DNA of 64,000 bases from Pseudomonas sp. Choline-02u-1 (GCF_002836515.1 NZ_PJBC01000065.1:578408-642407); one strand, 5' to 3'. Numbered from the stretch's first letter, positions 18,457 to 28,041 are shown. Made by a program: numbers and translations. The notes: generated from the sequence alone by a model not told the origin.

Positions 18457-18488
18457 GGCTTTTCTCCTTGCGGTTGTGGCCCTGGGGC

Positions 18489-20051
18489 CTATTCGAGTAC
18501 CACTTCGAGATCGAGGTGGCACAGCCTGCGATAAATCTCTTCCTTGCTTTCACGTACGGCGTGGTTCTGCGGCAACAACTCGCAGCAACTGTGCAGCAGG
18601 TGCAGCACTTGCAATGCAAGATCGGGCTCCCAGGCGTGCAGGCCTGAGTCCTGTAATGTCTGATCGAGGGTTTCGAGCTGGTTCTTGGCCAGTTCGTATT
18701 TCTTGGCCAGGAAACACAGCCGCGCGAGGGTGAACTGCCAGAAGAAGCGTTCACGGCCACCGTGGGCAGATTGCAGACCCTGCTTGAGAATCTGCACGGC
18801 CGGCTTCAAACCTTCCTTGCGCAGGATCGGCTGGACTTCCTCGAGGGCTTTTTCCCACGCCGGCTGGGTTTCGACGTTCTCGCTTTCGACCTTGCGCGGC
18901 GCGCTGGCGCTTTGCAGGTGCGGCATGACATTGGCGGCGATCCACGCCCGGGTGGACGGATCGGCAAACGGCGCGCCGTCATGGAAGCGCAACTCGATGA
19001 TGCCCGGCAGGCGCTGAATCAAAAGCGCGAAGTGGATTTCCACTTCGCGCATTGCCAATTCGGCGTTGAGGTTCTGGAGACATTCCCAGACCATCCTCTG
19101 GCCATCGAACCAGAACGGCGCCTTCGCCAGGCTCGCCTCCAGTTCCACCAACAGGTCGGCGTATTTGCCCTGATCGAAACGGTCCTGATAGAGCTTGAGC
19201 TTTTCCAGCGGCAGGCCGCGCAATACGGTGATCTGCTCGGCGTTGCGCTCGGGCACCGCGTCGATGGTCATCCACAGCAAGGTACGATTGAGGCGCAACG
19301 CGCGCAGGTCAGTGGCCTTCTGCTTGAGCCACCAGGCGCACAACGGCCGGGCGCTTTCCTGCTGGGCACGCAGGGCCTTGTGCGCATCCCTTTCGTTGTC
19401 GATCGGCGCGCCTGGAGTGAGCAACTGGCTCGCCGCCTGCTTGACCTGCGCCACCGCCGCGCCCACCACACCGGGAGCCGGCTGGTTGTCGGCGGCGCGC
19501 TGGATCATGGTTTTCAGGCGGCGGGAAATCGGCAGCAGCAGCGGCGCATCATCGCCCAGATGTTCAGTACAGGCGGCTTCGAGACCGGCCAGGTGCTCGG
19601 AGAGCTGCCGGAACATCGGCAACTGCTCTTTGATCGCAATGTTTTCGGTAATGACCTGCTCGAGACGCGGCACCAGCCAGCCAATCGCGGCGGCACGGGT
19701 GCGGGGTTTGAGCGGGCGGACGTCGGCCCAGTTGTTTTCCGACAGATGGTGCAGCAGACCGAGTCCGGCGAGCAGGCCTGGGAAGGATTCACGCTGGTAC
19801 AGCGACCAGGTCAGCCAGGCGCCGACACGCAGATCCTTGGATTGGGTACGCAGCAGATTTTCGCTGTTTTCGCGGATTTTCAGCCAGTCGATCTGCCCGC
19901 TTTCGTGCATCGACGAAGCCTTGGCCAGCTCACTTTCCAGCGCCTCGAACTCGCTCGAAAAACGAACGTCTTCGCCCGCGAAATTCTCTTTGGAAACAGA
20001 GACTTTTGCGAGTTCGAGGTAATGGGCGGAAAGTTTGCTTGAGTAGGACAT
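18489..20051 (-). CDS. tssA: TssA, T6SS sheath/tail assembly protein
   Basis: A 520-residue TssA with an N-terminal ImpA_N domain (the region around WLTWSLYQRESFPGLLAGLG, near 81-100) and a long helical C-terminal part of the VasJ type. TssA caps and guides growth of the tail tube and sheath. It is the first gene of the minus-strand T6SS operon, with AAAGG ahead of the start. Its promoter should lie in the 698-nt divergent gap to vgrG. Confidence 0.94.
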   Translation of the reverse strand: MSYSSKLSAHYLELAKVSVSKENFAGEDVRFSSEFEALESELAKASSMHESGQIDWLKIRENSENLLRTQSKDLRVGAWLTWSLYQRESFPGLLAGLGLLHHLSENNWADVRPLKPRTRAAAIGWLVPRLEQVITENIAIKEQLPMFRQLSEHLAGLEAACTEHLGDDAPLLLPISRRLKTMIQRAADNQPAPGVVGAAVAQVKQAASQLLTPGAPIDNERDAHKALRAQQESARPLCAWWLKQKATDLRALRLNRTLLWMTIDAVPERNAEQITVLRGLPLEKLKLYQDRFDQGKYADLLVELEASLAKAPFWFDGQRMVWECLQNLNAELAMREVEIHFALLIQRLPGIIELRFHDGAPFADPSTRAWIAANVMPHLQSASAPRKVESENVETQPAWEKALEEVQPILRKEGLKPAVQILKQGLQSAHGGRERFFWQFTLARLCFLAKKYELAKNQLETLDQTLQDSGLHAWEPDLALQVLHLLHSCCELLPQNHAVRESKEEIYRRLCHLDLEVVLE

Positions 20052-20749
20052 CCATGGCCTTTATTAAGGATTACAGTCGTGCGGGCGAATGCAGTTTCAG
20101 CCACGCGGGACAGTATCGAAGAGCAGTTCAGCGACTCATCCAATTGAGATGTGCTCTTTCAAGTGGGCGCATCGTAATCACTATGATGGCCACTAGCAAG
20201 CATCTGATTAAACAACAAGACGAACTGTTCATTGAGGTCTGCAGGAGATCGCCCTATATGCCGCAGGGGTTTCCCTGATGCCGCTTATTAATCAGCACAT
20301 TTCCCCTGCTCCCGCGAAACCGTTGACCCAGAGCCTCCCACCCAGCCGGGCGAGTTTATCTGACGCTCGTATCCTCGAGCGGCGTGCAGCATGACAAATT
20401 CAAAAGAAAATAGAAGTAGGACACTTCCGAAAATGACCGATTGCCATCAAGAAGTTTCCAACGACAACGATGATCGCAAAAAGTGCCACTATAATGATGG
20501 CATTTCATTATTCTGAAACTTTCCTCACTGTCAAACACCGTCAAGTCGATAGTTATCGAAGCGGCGTCCTACAGACACTTCACTCATTCCCCCGACACTT
20601 TCAAACCCGGAATACTCTGACAAATGTCAGGGATACTTCTTACATCAATTAGTTTGCCGCGCCGTTAGCTTGCCTTGGCAACTTTTCATGCGCGGCGATC
20701 AGGGAGGAACGGTATCGCGCTCTGACTCATTTTGCTTAAGGACAAGCCC
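20052..20749. other. Divergent intergenic region between tssA and vgrG
   Basis: About 700 nt with no convincing gene. The part from ~20390 to 20640 is visibly AT-richer than its surroundings. It must carry the divergent promoters for the T6SS operon and the vgrG operon. I scanned both strands for GG-N10-GC sigma-54 sites and found none that matches well; the closest, TTGGCAACTTTTCATGC near 20674, has one base too many between the conserved pairs. A short palindrome is annotated separately. Confidence 0.6.
20617..20630. promoter_or_regulatory. Palindrome upstream of vgrG, possible operator
   Basis: CTGACAAATGTCAG is a perfect inverted repeat with 6-bp arms and a 2-bp centre, lying 120 nt upstream of the vgrG start in the AT-rich gap. 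It could bind a dimeric regulator. No known factor is recognised, and a match of this size can arise by chance. Confidence 0.3.
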
Positions 20750-22777
20750 ATGTTCGGCAAAGGCCACTGCGCGCCATTCTCACTGCACATCCCGGCCATT
20801 CGTCACGACTTTCAGGTGCTCGCGTTCACAGGTACAGAAGCGATCAGCCAGCTGTACGCTTTTCGCGTCGAGCTGGTGAGCGAACACGCGGATTTTGATT
20901 TGGAAAGCCTGCTCAGCCAGCCCGCCTTTCTGCAGTTCGGATTAAGGGATGAAGGCATTCATGGGCGGATCGAAGATGTAATGCTGGGCGAGACCGGAAA
21001 GCGCCTGACCCGATACGAGCTGACACTGGTGCCGGCGCTTCACTATCTGCAACTGAGCCAGGACCAACGGATTTTTCAGCAGCTGACAGTGCCGCACATC
21101 ATCGCGCAAGTGCTCAGAGGGCATGGCATCCAGGCCGATGACTTCACATTCAATGTCGCCGCCGGCGAGCCACGTGAATACTGCACGCAGTACGGCGAAA
21201 GCGATTTCCTGTTCATCCAGCGCCTGTGCGCCGAAGAGGGTATTGCCTGGCATCACCAGCATTCGGTCGACGGGCATTTGCTGGTGTTCAGCGACAACCC
21301 GGTGTTCGCGCCCAACTTGGGTACGACACCCTTTCAGGTTGATAGCGGCATGGTCGCCGAACACCCGGTGGTCAACCACCTGACCCTGGGCTTCAACACA
21401 CGCACCAGCACTGTCACCCGCCGCGACTATGACCTGAAGCGCCCCAACCTGCTGCTGGAAAACCGTTTCACCGCCGAGTTCAGTCCCGAGCTCGAAGACT
21501 ACCGCTATCCGTTGTTGATGACCTCAGAGAGGTCCGGCAAACAGCTGGCGCGTCAGACGTTGGAGCGCCACCGCAGCGATTACCAATGGATTGAAGGCAA
21601 AAGCAATCAGCCGATTCTGCGCAGCGGTCACCTGTTCGATCTACGCCAACATCCTCGGCCGGAGTGCAACGAGTCGTGGCGGCTGCTGCAGCTCTCTCAT
21701 GAAGGCAAGCAACCAGGCGTGCTCGAAGAGGTCTTCAGCAGCGACGATGCCCATGCTGCCAATGGCTTCACGCAGGGTTATCGCAACACGTTCAAGGCTA
21801 TCCCTGCGGATGTGTTTTACCGCCCGCCACTGCCCGCGCCGAGGCCTCTGCTGGTTTGCCAGACCGCAAAAGTCACCGTGCCACCGGGGGAGGAAATTTT
21901 TTGCGACGAGCACGCACGGGTTCGGGTTGAGTTCCCCTGGGACCGCACTGAACGCAACAGCGAGAAAAGCAGCTGCTGGCTGCGCGTAGCCTCCAGTTGG
22001 GCGGGTGATGGATTTGGCGCAGTGGCCATACCCCGGGTTGGAATGGAGGTGGTCGTGACTTTTCTGGAGGGCAACCCGGATCACCCCTTGATTACCGGCT
22101 GCGTCGCCAACAAGGTCAATGGTGTTGCTCATCCCTTGCCGGCGAGTCAGACCCGAACGGTGTTGCGCAGCCAGAGCACTCCGCGCAATGGCGGCTACAA
22201 CGAACTGTCGATCGAGGATCGCGCCGGGCAGGAAAAAATCTACCTGCGGGCCCAGCGTGATCTGGAGCAACTGATCCTCAACGACAGCCGCAGCCTGATC
22301 ACGCGCGACCGCCATGAGCATGTCGGCAATGACAGCACCAGCCTGATCGAGGGCCGGGATTCGCGCACTCATCAAGGGCTGCGCAGCACACTGATCAATG
22401 CCGATGACATGCTGACCGTCAGCGGCACCAGCAGTCAGACCGTTGGCGCCCTGGTGATTCAGGCCGGTCAACAGGCGCATGTCACTGCAAGCAACGTGGT
22501 GATTGATGCCGGCATGAGCCTGACGCTGTCAGCGGGCGGCCATCACATCGTGATCAATGCCGCCGGGATTTTCAGCAGCGTGCCCATGGTAGAGGGCGGA
22601 GCGCCGCTGCCGGGGCTCGCGCCGCTACAACCGCTACAGGCAGAGGCCGGTCTGGCTCCTCCGATCAACGCCACACCGCAGTCGATCATCAACAGTGCCC
22701 GCCTGCAGGCGGCGGACTATTGCCCGCTGTGCGAAGCCTGCGCGGCGGGTCTGTGCGAGCTGGGAGAAGTCGCATGA
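20750..22777 (+). CDS. vgrG: VgrG (TssI), T6SS spike protein
   Basis: A 675-residue VgrG. The N-terminal gp27-like part is followed by a gp5-like OB fold (FCDEHARVRVEFPWD, WAGDGFGAVAIPRVGMEV, VTFLEGNPDHPLITG) and a beta-prism region containing YNELSIEDRAGQEKIYL. The C-terminus is a short Cys-rich tail (CPLCEACAAGLCELG) with no added toxin domain. ATG 20750 follows AAGGACAAGCCC; an upstream in-frame TTG is less likely. The stop overlaps the adaptor start by 4 nt. Confidence 0.97.
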   Translation: MFGKGHCAPFSLHIPAIRHDFQVLAFTGTEAISQLYAFRVELVSEHADFDLESLLSQPAFLQFGLRDEGIHGRIEDVMLGETGKRLTRYELTLVPALHYLQLSQDQRIFQQLTVPHIIAQVLRGHGIQADDFTFNVAAGEPREYCTQYGESDFLFIQRLCAEEGIAWHHQHSVDGHLLVFSDNPVFAPNLGTTPFQVDSGMVAEHPVVNHLTLGFNTRTSTVTRRDYDLKRPNLLLENRFTAEFSPELEDYRYPLLMTSERSGKQLARQTLERHRSDYQWIEGKSNQPILRSGHLFDLRQHPRPECNESWRLLQLSHEGKQPGVLEEVFSSDDAHAANGFTQGYRNTFKAIPADVFYRPPLPAPRPLLVCQTAKVTVPPGEEIFCDEHARVRVEFPWDRTERNSEKSSCWLRVASSWAGDGFGAVAIPRVGMEVVVTFLEGNPDHPLITGCVANKVNGVAHPLPASQTRTVLRSQSTPRNGGYNELSIEDRAGQEKIYLRAQRDLEQLILNDSRSLITRDRHEHVGNDSTSLIEGRDSRTHQGLRSTLINADDMLTVSGTSSQTVGALVIQAGQQAHVTASNVVIDAGMSLTLSAGGHHIVINAAGIFSSVPMVEGGAPLPGLAPLQPLQAEAGLAPPINATPQSIINSARLQAADYCPLCEACAAGLCELGEVA

Positions 22778-23622
22778 GCCCGGTCGCACAATGGTTGCAC
22801 GCGCAATCCCGCGCCGGCTGCGATCTGTATCTGATGCTCGACACCGACGATCAAAGCGCAGAGCACGCTGCGCTGACCCGCGACCTCGGCACCGCGCGGT
22901 TTCGCCCGCTGTACACCGGCACGCCGGCCGAGTCGCTGGCGCCAACCGGCCCGCTGCTGTTGCAGATCGATACGGCGCAGCATCCCGCCATCCAGGCCTT
23001 GCTCGCCACGCCCGAGCGCAATTGGGGCTGGCTGGCCAGTGCCCGTCATGGCGAGCTTGATCTGCTGGCCGCGCACTGGCGCGAGCGCCTGATCACCGGC
23101 GAACGCCCGAATCAGGCGGTGTACCGCGTGCATGACAACCGGGTTCTGGGCCGTGCGCTGGCGCACCTGCAACCCCAGCACCGCGCGGCGTTTCTCGGGC
23201 CATTCAACAGCGTCTGCTATTGGCACGCAGAGCGATGGAACGCCATCGACAACCCGGACCCCGGCCACCACCCGCTGCCGATGGATCCGCCTTGGCTGCA
23301 CACGCCGACCCCGGAGCTGATCTACGCCAACGTGCTGTTCGACAACACCCGCCGTTACCTGGTCGGCGAACACACCGAAGCAATGGCCACGCTGGCCGAA
23401 CAGCTCGACGTCGATGAGTGGCTGTGGGGCCTGATTCAACTGACGCACTTGTGGGGCTGGCAACAACCGGAGCAAGTGCATTTCTTGCTGACCCGCAGTT
23501 TGCAGTTACCGGGATATCGGCCAGGCAAATCATGGCTGCCCAAACCCGGTGAAGATCCGGCGATGCATTTTGAGCGGGTATATCAGGAAGCGTTGTATTG
23601 GCAGGGAGAGGTAGGTCGATGA
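22774..23622 (+). CDS. DUF4123 T6SS effector adaptor/chaperone
   Basis: A 282-residue protein of the DUF4123 (Tap/Tec) type. These cytoplasmic adaptors load a cognate effector onto the VgrG tip. The N-terminus has YLMLDTDDQSAEH; the middle has LGRALAHLQPQHRAAFLGPF, a typical family segment. It overlaps vgrG and the following lipoprotein gene by 4 nt each, so all are probably translated in series. The lipase at the end of the operon is the likely cargo. Confidence 0.88.
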   Translation: MSPVAQWLHAQSRAGCDLYLMLDTDDQSAEHAALTRDLGTARFRPLYTGTPAESLAPTGPLLLQIDTAQHPAIQALLATPERNWGWLASARHGELDLLAAHWRERLITGERPNQAVYRVHDNRVLGRALAHLQPQHRAAFLGPFNSVCYWHAERWNAIDNPDPGHHPLPMDPPWLHTPTPELIYANVLFDNTRRYLVGEHTEAMATLAEQLDVDEWLWGLIQLTHLWGWQQPEQVHFLLTRSLQLPGYRPGKSWLPKPGEDPAMHFERVYQEALYWQGEVGR

Positions 23623-24410
23623 GGAACTTGAAACGAGGGTTGCTGCTGAGTGGATGCCTGGGATTGCTGGTGGGTTGTACGACGGTGAAGACCCCGAACA
23701 CGTTTACGTTTGTTCCGGATTTTCCGCCCGGATTCAGGTACGACCTGACGGCCACCTATGTTCCGGCCAAGGGCCAAACATGCACCGTGCCTGGCGGGAG
23801 AAACACTCAGCTGGGATACAACAAAACCAATATGAAGTACGAAGGGACTTCCGAGATCCCGCTGTACAGAACCGTAAGCGAATGTCCTCTGGCGCTGAAT
23901 TACATCGAGATCAAGGTCATCGGTATTTATGGTTCAGGGCGAAGCAACTTCAGTTATGACTACGCCTCGATTGCTGTGCGTCCGGAGTTGTTGGAACGAC
24001 AGATGGGTAGTTTCAGAGATGACGAGACAGCTGAGTTCTTTGGTGAATGCATGTGGTCTTTTCGCACGGTGGGCCCGAAGCGTTATCTGATCAAACTGCT
24101 GACCTGCAAAAAAATGGATGCACAGGGCAATGTCGGGCGGAGCCGTCCTTTCACGGCGTACACGCTGACTCAGCTTTCCGGAAAAACGGTGACTCTGAAA
24201 ATCCAATTATCTGAGCGGGAAAAGCCCGCTTTTGGTGACACGTGGGTAAAAGTGCCCGGCGGATGGAAGCGCTGCATGGGGAAAGCCTTTGAGGATCAGG
24301 ATGCGTTCTGTTTCGGCAACGACAAAGATTTCAGCACTTTCAAAATGGTCGATGGGCGGGTTTGCACCATCTACCCAGGATGCACAGAAAACACGGAAGA
24401 AAAGCCATGA
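23619..24410 (+). CDS. Lipoprotein, candidate lipase immunity protein (copy 1)
   Basis: A 263-residue lipoprotein: MRNLKRGLLLSGCLGLLVGC with lipobox Cys20, then TTVKTPNTFTFVPDFPPGF. It is clearly paralogous to the next gene over its whole length, including CPLALN, IYGSGRSNFS, FFGECMWSFRTVGP and GGWKRCMG, with many conserved cysteines. Starting inside the adaptor stop codon (ATGA) ties it to the vgrG operon. Periplasmic lipoproteins encoded beside T6SS lipases commonly neutralise them, so I infer immunity. Confidence 0.8.
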   Translation: MRNLKRGLLLSGCLGLLVGCTTVKTPNTFTFVPDFPPGFRYDLTATYVPAKGQTCTVPGGRNTQLGYNKTNMKYEGTSEIPLYRTVSECPLALNYIEIKVIGIYGSGRSNFSYDYASIAVRPELLERQMGSFRDDETAEFFGECMWSFRTVGPKRYLIKLLTCKKMDAQGNVGRSRPFTAYTLTQLSGKTVTLKIQLSEREKPAFGDTWVKVPGGWKRCMGKAFEDQDAFCFGNDKDFSTFKMVDGRVCTIYPGCTENTEEKP

Positions 24411-25243
24411 ACGACCGGAAAGAATTCAATCGGCGGCAAACGCTCCCGCGTATCAAACGAGCCCTCATCGCCAGTACTCTCGGCGGTGTTCTCGCTCTGA
24501 CTTCAGGCTGTTCGGCGGTAGACAAGCCAAACTCCTTCACCTTTATTCCGGACTTCCCACCTGACTTCAAATACGAGCTCAAGGCTATCTATCTGCCTGC
24601 CGCAGGTGAAACCTGCCGCGTGCCAGGAAAGCCGGATTTCTGGGTGAGCTTCAATAAACCCACCATGGAATATGTAAGCACTGCGGAAATCGAGTTGTAC
24701 AAAACCGTCAGCGATTGTCCGTTGGCGCTCAACAAAGTGGAAATCAAGGTCATCGGGTTTTATGGAAAAGGCCGAAGCAACTTCAGCATGGACTACGCCT
24801 CGATTTTCGTGCGCCCAGAGTTGCTGGAACGATTAAAGGGCACTTTCAACGAGGACGGTGCAGGGGAGTTTTATGGTGAATGCATGTGGTCATTCCGCAC
24901 CGTCGGCCCACATCGATCCCTGATCAAACTGCTGACCTGCAAAAAAATGGATGCACAGGGCAACGTGCTGCGAACGAGACCTTCCACGGCATACACATTG
25001 ACTCAACTTGAGGGCAAAACGGTGACGCTGAAAGTTGGGTTGTCTGAAGAAGAAAAGCCGGCTTGGGGAGACACATGGGCCGAAGTGCCCGGTGGCTGGA
25101 AACGCTGTATGGGCGAGAAATTTGAAGATCAACACGCCTATTGCAACGGAAACTACAAAGACTTCAGCACGTTCCGGATGGTGGACGGAAGAGTCTGCAC
25201 CATCTACCCGGGATGCACGGAGAAATGGGAAACAAAACCATGA
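24407..25243 (+). CDS. Lipoprotein, candidate lipase immunity protein (copy 2)
   Basis: A 278-residue paralogue of the preceding lipoprotein, with a longer N-terminal basic region (MNDRKEFNRRQTLPRIKRA) and lipobox LTSGC. The mature part starts SAVDKPNSFTFIPDFPPDF. It shares a 44-nt identical DNA segment with copy 1 (24087-24130 and 24920-24963). It overlaps copy 1 and the lipase gene by 4 nt each. The two copies may protect against different lipase variants, or one may be redundant. Confidence 0.8.
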   Translation: MNDRKEFNRRQTLPRIKRALIASTLGGVLALTSGCSAVDKPNSFTFIPDFPPDFKYELKAIYLPAAGETCRVPGKPDFWVSFNKPTMEYVSTAEIELYKTVSDCPLALNKVEIKVIGFYGKGRSNFSMDYASIFVRPELLERLKGTFNEDGAGEFYGECMWSFRTVGPHRSLIKLLTCKKMDAQGNVLRTRPSTAYTLTQLEGKTVTLKVGLSEEEKPAWGDTWAEVPGGWKRCMGEKFEDQHAYCNGNYKDFSTFRMVDGRVCTIYPGCTEKWETKP

Positions 25244-27570
25244 ATACCTCCCCCTTAGCCGCCAATCATGCACCTTTCATGTCGGGCAATATTCATGCAT
25301 GCCCCCGGCGCGCGCATTCGACAAGCTTTCAATTCGTGGACGAATTTGGTGATGGCAGACCCTACGCCGGCTTGAAGATCGAAGTTATAGATTACGAAGA
25401 TACGGTTTATACGCTAAGGCTTGATGCTAACGGCTTCGCAAAGGTCGACAGCCACTACTGCGGCCCTTTAGTACTTAAGGCAAACCGCCCATACGACGGT
25501 TCGGACACTCTATACAAGGGGTTGATAAAAAGACCCCACTATCCCCTTCCCATAACTGATCTCCAAGTCCGCGCCGAAAAAACCCGCTTCTTCCACAAAA
25601 CAGGCACTCGCACCCAGGCAAACCCCGCCAAGGACCTGTCCGAAACCGATGCGTACTGCCAGGTCGAAGTCAGTGAACTGGTAAAGCACATCGCCCACCT
25701 GCCACCACTGGTTGCTCGTCGCGACCCTCCGAAGAGGGCGGCGCACAAGCTCATGCGCCCCGCTGCGAAGTCCAGAGACTTCACGGCCGTCGATAAAACT
25801 TCTGCGGATGGCGGACTGCACACCATCTTGAGTGCGGCGGAGATGGCCACCGTCGAATTGGGGTTTTCCCCGCCGCCGCCCAAGGGCGTCGCACTGCTGC
25901 CGAACAAACACCATGTGCTGGAAGTACGGCCGATGAGAGCGCTACGGCCAATGCTGTCGACAGGCGACGCGTTCTGCGCGCTCAACCTTTATCAGCTGTC
26001 GGTGATGGCGACGCTGAGCTACACCGATTTCGGACAGGAACCCAACACTCAACCGGTGCAGACCGACACGGTAAGCTTTCCGGTACAGCCCAGCAGCGGC
26101 AACTGGTTCGGCCACGCGCTGCCGCAGTTCGACGAGTTGTGGAAGGTCGATGACTCGCAAACGCAGAAATACTACCCACTGTACGAAGACGTGCCGTATT
26201 CGAAACGCCTGGAAGTGGTGCCGTTCGACCCGAACCTTTACCCCGAAGTGAATGACCCCGCGTTGGGCGACGAACAAGAACACCCGGCCAAGTTGCACTG
26301 TCTCGATGACCGTAACAAAGACAACAGTACTGATACCCAAGCTTTCATCTGCCACCATGACGAGTTGATCCTGATCAGCGTGCGAGGTACCAGTGAGATC
26401 TGGCCCGACGGCCGGCGTGACGGCGATGCCTATCAGGTTCCCTTTGCCGAAGGCGAAGGCAAAGTGCACCGCGGTTTCTACGGTGGCGCTTTGGCGGCTT
26501 ATCCATTCATCGTGACTTATCTGGAAAAATTCTACAGCGGGCAAAAGCTGCTGATCACGGGTCACAGTCTGGGCGGTGCAGTTGCACTGATCCTGTCCGA
26601 GATGCTGAGACGCAACCTGGAGTTCTCCCCGCAAATCGTGCTCTACACCTACGGCGCCCCCCGCGCTGGTGACACCACGTTCATCGAAAGCGCCAAAGCA
26701 TTGGCCCACCACCGCATCGTCAATCAGAACGATCCGGTACCGAGCGTGCCGGCGACCTGGATGAACACCTTTGCCAAGCCTGGGCCGATGTACGCAACCA
26801 ACGCCGTGGTGCTGGGCTTCAACCCGGTCGCCGGCCTCGGCCTGCTGATCTGGGGAATCATCAATTTCTTTGGCGACGACTATGGGCATCACGGTGCTTT
26901 GCGCCATTTCATGCCCGTTGAGTTCGACAAGAACCACCGATCCTCCCTTCTCTGGGAGCCGGGTTGCAGCACGATCGTCGATCACGGCTGCGCCAAGGCC
27001 CTGCGCGCTACCAACGGCTTGCCCGAACGCGGATCGTTTCTGCGGCAGTTGTTCGACCGGGGTCACCACTCAATGGTCGTCAGCTACATCCCCGGCTGCT
27101 GGGCCAGCTTGCGCCGTTGGCAGGAAGCACTGCAGCTCAAGCGTTCGCTGGTGACCAATCGCGAATTCGAGTGGATCAGCAGCGCCCTGGAGAATATTCA
27201 GCAACAGCTGCGGGCCGTTAAGCGTGAACTGGAAAACAACCACCGTTCTTACGTGCGAGAGCAGGAGCGCGCGCACAAGACGCTGATGCTCAATCAGGAA
27301 ATAGACAAGATCAGCATGACCAAGGCCCGCCTGACAGCGCTGCGCGATCAACGGGTCAGCGAGGCCGACGTTTACGGCAGCTATGCCGACCAGCCCGAAT
27401 GGGTCGAGGAAAGTCTGCTGCGCTGGAACGCCCACCCTGAAAACCTGGTTCAGGAGCAACTGGCGATGATCCCGCCAGCCGCTGAAGACCACGACGCCGC
27501 TATCGCCGCGATGACCGGTGGGCATGCAGTTGGCGCGCCGTTTCAGCTGGATATTGATTCGATTGTGTAG
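25240..27570 (+). CDS. T6SS lipase effector, class-3 lipase type (GHSLGG)
   Basis: A 776-residue protein that starts in the ATGA of the upstream stop. Residues ~15-100 look like a small beta domain (FQFVDEFGDGRPYAG). The alpha/beta hydrolase domain (~340-620) carries the nucleophile elbow GHSLGG with Ser443, a candidate acid in QNDPVPS (Asp498) and a candidate histidine in DRGHHSM (609/610). The C-terminal ~120 residues (from NREFEWISSALENI) form a predicted coiled coil. There is no signal peptide, as expected for T6SS cargo. With its lipoprotein partners, it is inferred to act on phospholipids from the periplasm of target cells. Confidence 0.9.
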   Translation: MNTSPLAANHAPFMSGNIHACPRRAHSTSFQFVDEFGDGRPYAGLKIEVIDYEDTVYTLRLDANGFAKVDSHYCGPLVLKANRPYDGSDTLYKGLIKRPHYPLPITDLQVRAEKTRFFHKTGTRTQANPAKDLSETDAYCQVEVSELVKHIAHLPPLVARRDPPKRAAHKLMRPAAKSRDFTAVDKTSADGGLHTILSAAEMATVELGFSPPPPKGVALLPNKHHVLEVRPMRALRPMLSTGDAFCALNLYQLSVMATLSYTDFGQEPNTQPVQTDTVSFPVQPSSGNWFGHALPQFDELWKVDDSQTQKYYPLYEDVPYSKRLEVVPFDPNLYPEVNDPALGDEQEHPAKLHCLDDRNKDNSTDTQAFICHHDELILISVRGTSEIWPDGRRDGDAYQVPFAEGEGKVHRGFYGGALAAYPFIVTYLEKFYSGQKLLITGHSLGGAVALILSEMLRRNLEFSPQIVLYTYGAPRAGDTTFIESAKALAHHRIVNQNDPVPSVPATWMNTFAKPGPMYATNAVVLGFNPVAGLGLLIWGIINFFGDDYGHHGALRHFMPVEFDKNHRSSLLWEPGCSTIVDHGCAKALRATNGLPERGSFLRQLFDRGHHSMVVSYIPGCWASLRRWQEALQLKRSLVTNREFEWISSALENIQQQLRAVKRELENNHRSYVREQERAHKTLMLNQEIDKISMTKARLTALRDQRVSEADVYGSYADQPEWVEESLLRWNAHPENLVQEQLAMIPPAAEDHDAAIAAMTGGHAVGAPFQLDIDSIV

Positions 27571-27665
27571 CGTTTAAACAGCGGGCCGGCAAAGCACCGC
27601 TATGGCAGAATCCGACACCCCGAAAATTCGGTCCTCTTAATACAGCTGCCAAGGAGCTTCATTTC

Positions 27666-28022
27666 ATGGATTTGAAACCACTAGTGTTCGCCGCACTCAT
27701 CGGCTTTCCCATCACCCCGGTATTAGCAGATACACCGCCACTAGACGGCCATTACTACCTGACCGGCGCAATGGAAATGGGCGCGGAGTTGCTGTTGCGC
27801 AAGGACGGTACCTTTGACGCCGGCGTGGCGTACGGCAGCGCCGACGGTTTTGCCAAAGGCACCTGGAAGGTCGAGAACCAGACAGTAGTGTTGGAAAGCA
27901 CAGCCAAGCCTGCCTCCAACAGCGATCTGGGCGGACTGTTCCAGGATCTGCAATTGGCAATCGAGCCAAACTGCCTGGCTGTGGACTTCGGTAACGGCAA
28001 GGCTTGCTTCCGACGCCAGTAA
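27666..28022 (+). CDS. Small exported protein of unknown function
   Basis: A 118-residue protein with a clear signal peptide (MDLKPLVFAALIGFPITPVLA, cleavage after ALA-type residues) and a mature domain of ~97 residues (GHYYLTGAMEMGAELLLRKDG, GTWKVENQTVVL) that looks like a small beta-barrel. Start choice is supported by AAGGAG 9 nt upstream. It lies 95 nt after the lipase operon in the same direction but has its own leader, so it is probably not part of the T6SS. No family is recognised with certainty. Confidence 0.72.
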   Translation: MDLKPLVFAALIGFPITPVLADTPPLDGHYYLTGAMEMGAELLLRKDGTFDAGVAYGSADGFAKGTWKVENQTVVLESTAKPASNSDLGGLFQDLQLAIEPNCLAVDFGNGKACFRRQ

Positions 28023-28041
28023 GCCATCAGGCAACCACAAA

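Noticed and set aside
20672..20692. Possible sigma-54 promoter (TTGGCA and TGC) before vgrG
   Set aside because: The spacing between the GG and GC pairs is 11 instead of 10 bases, which sigma-54 promoters do not usually tolerate.
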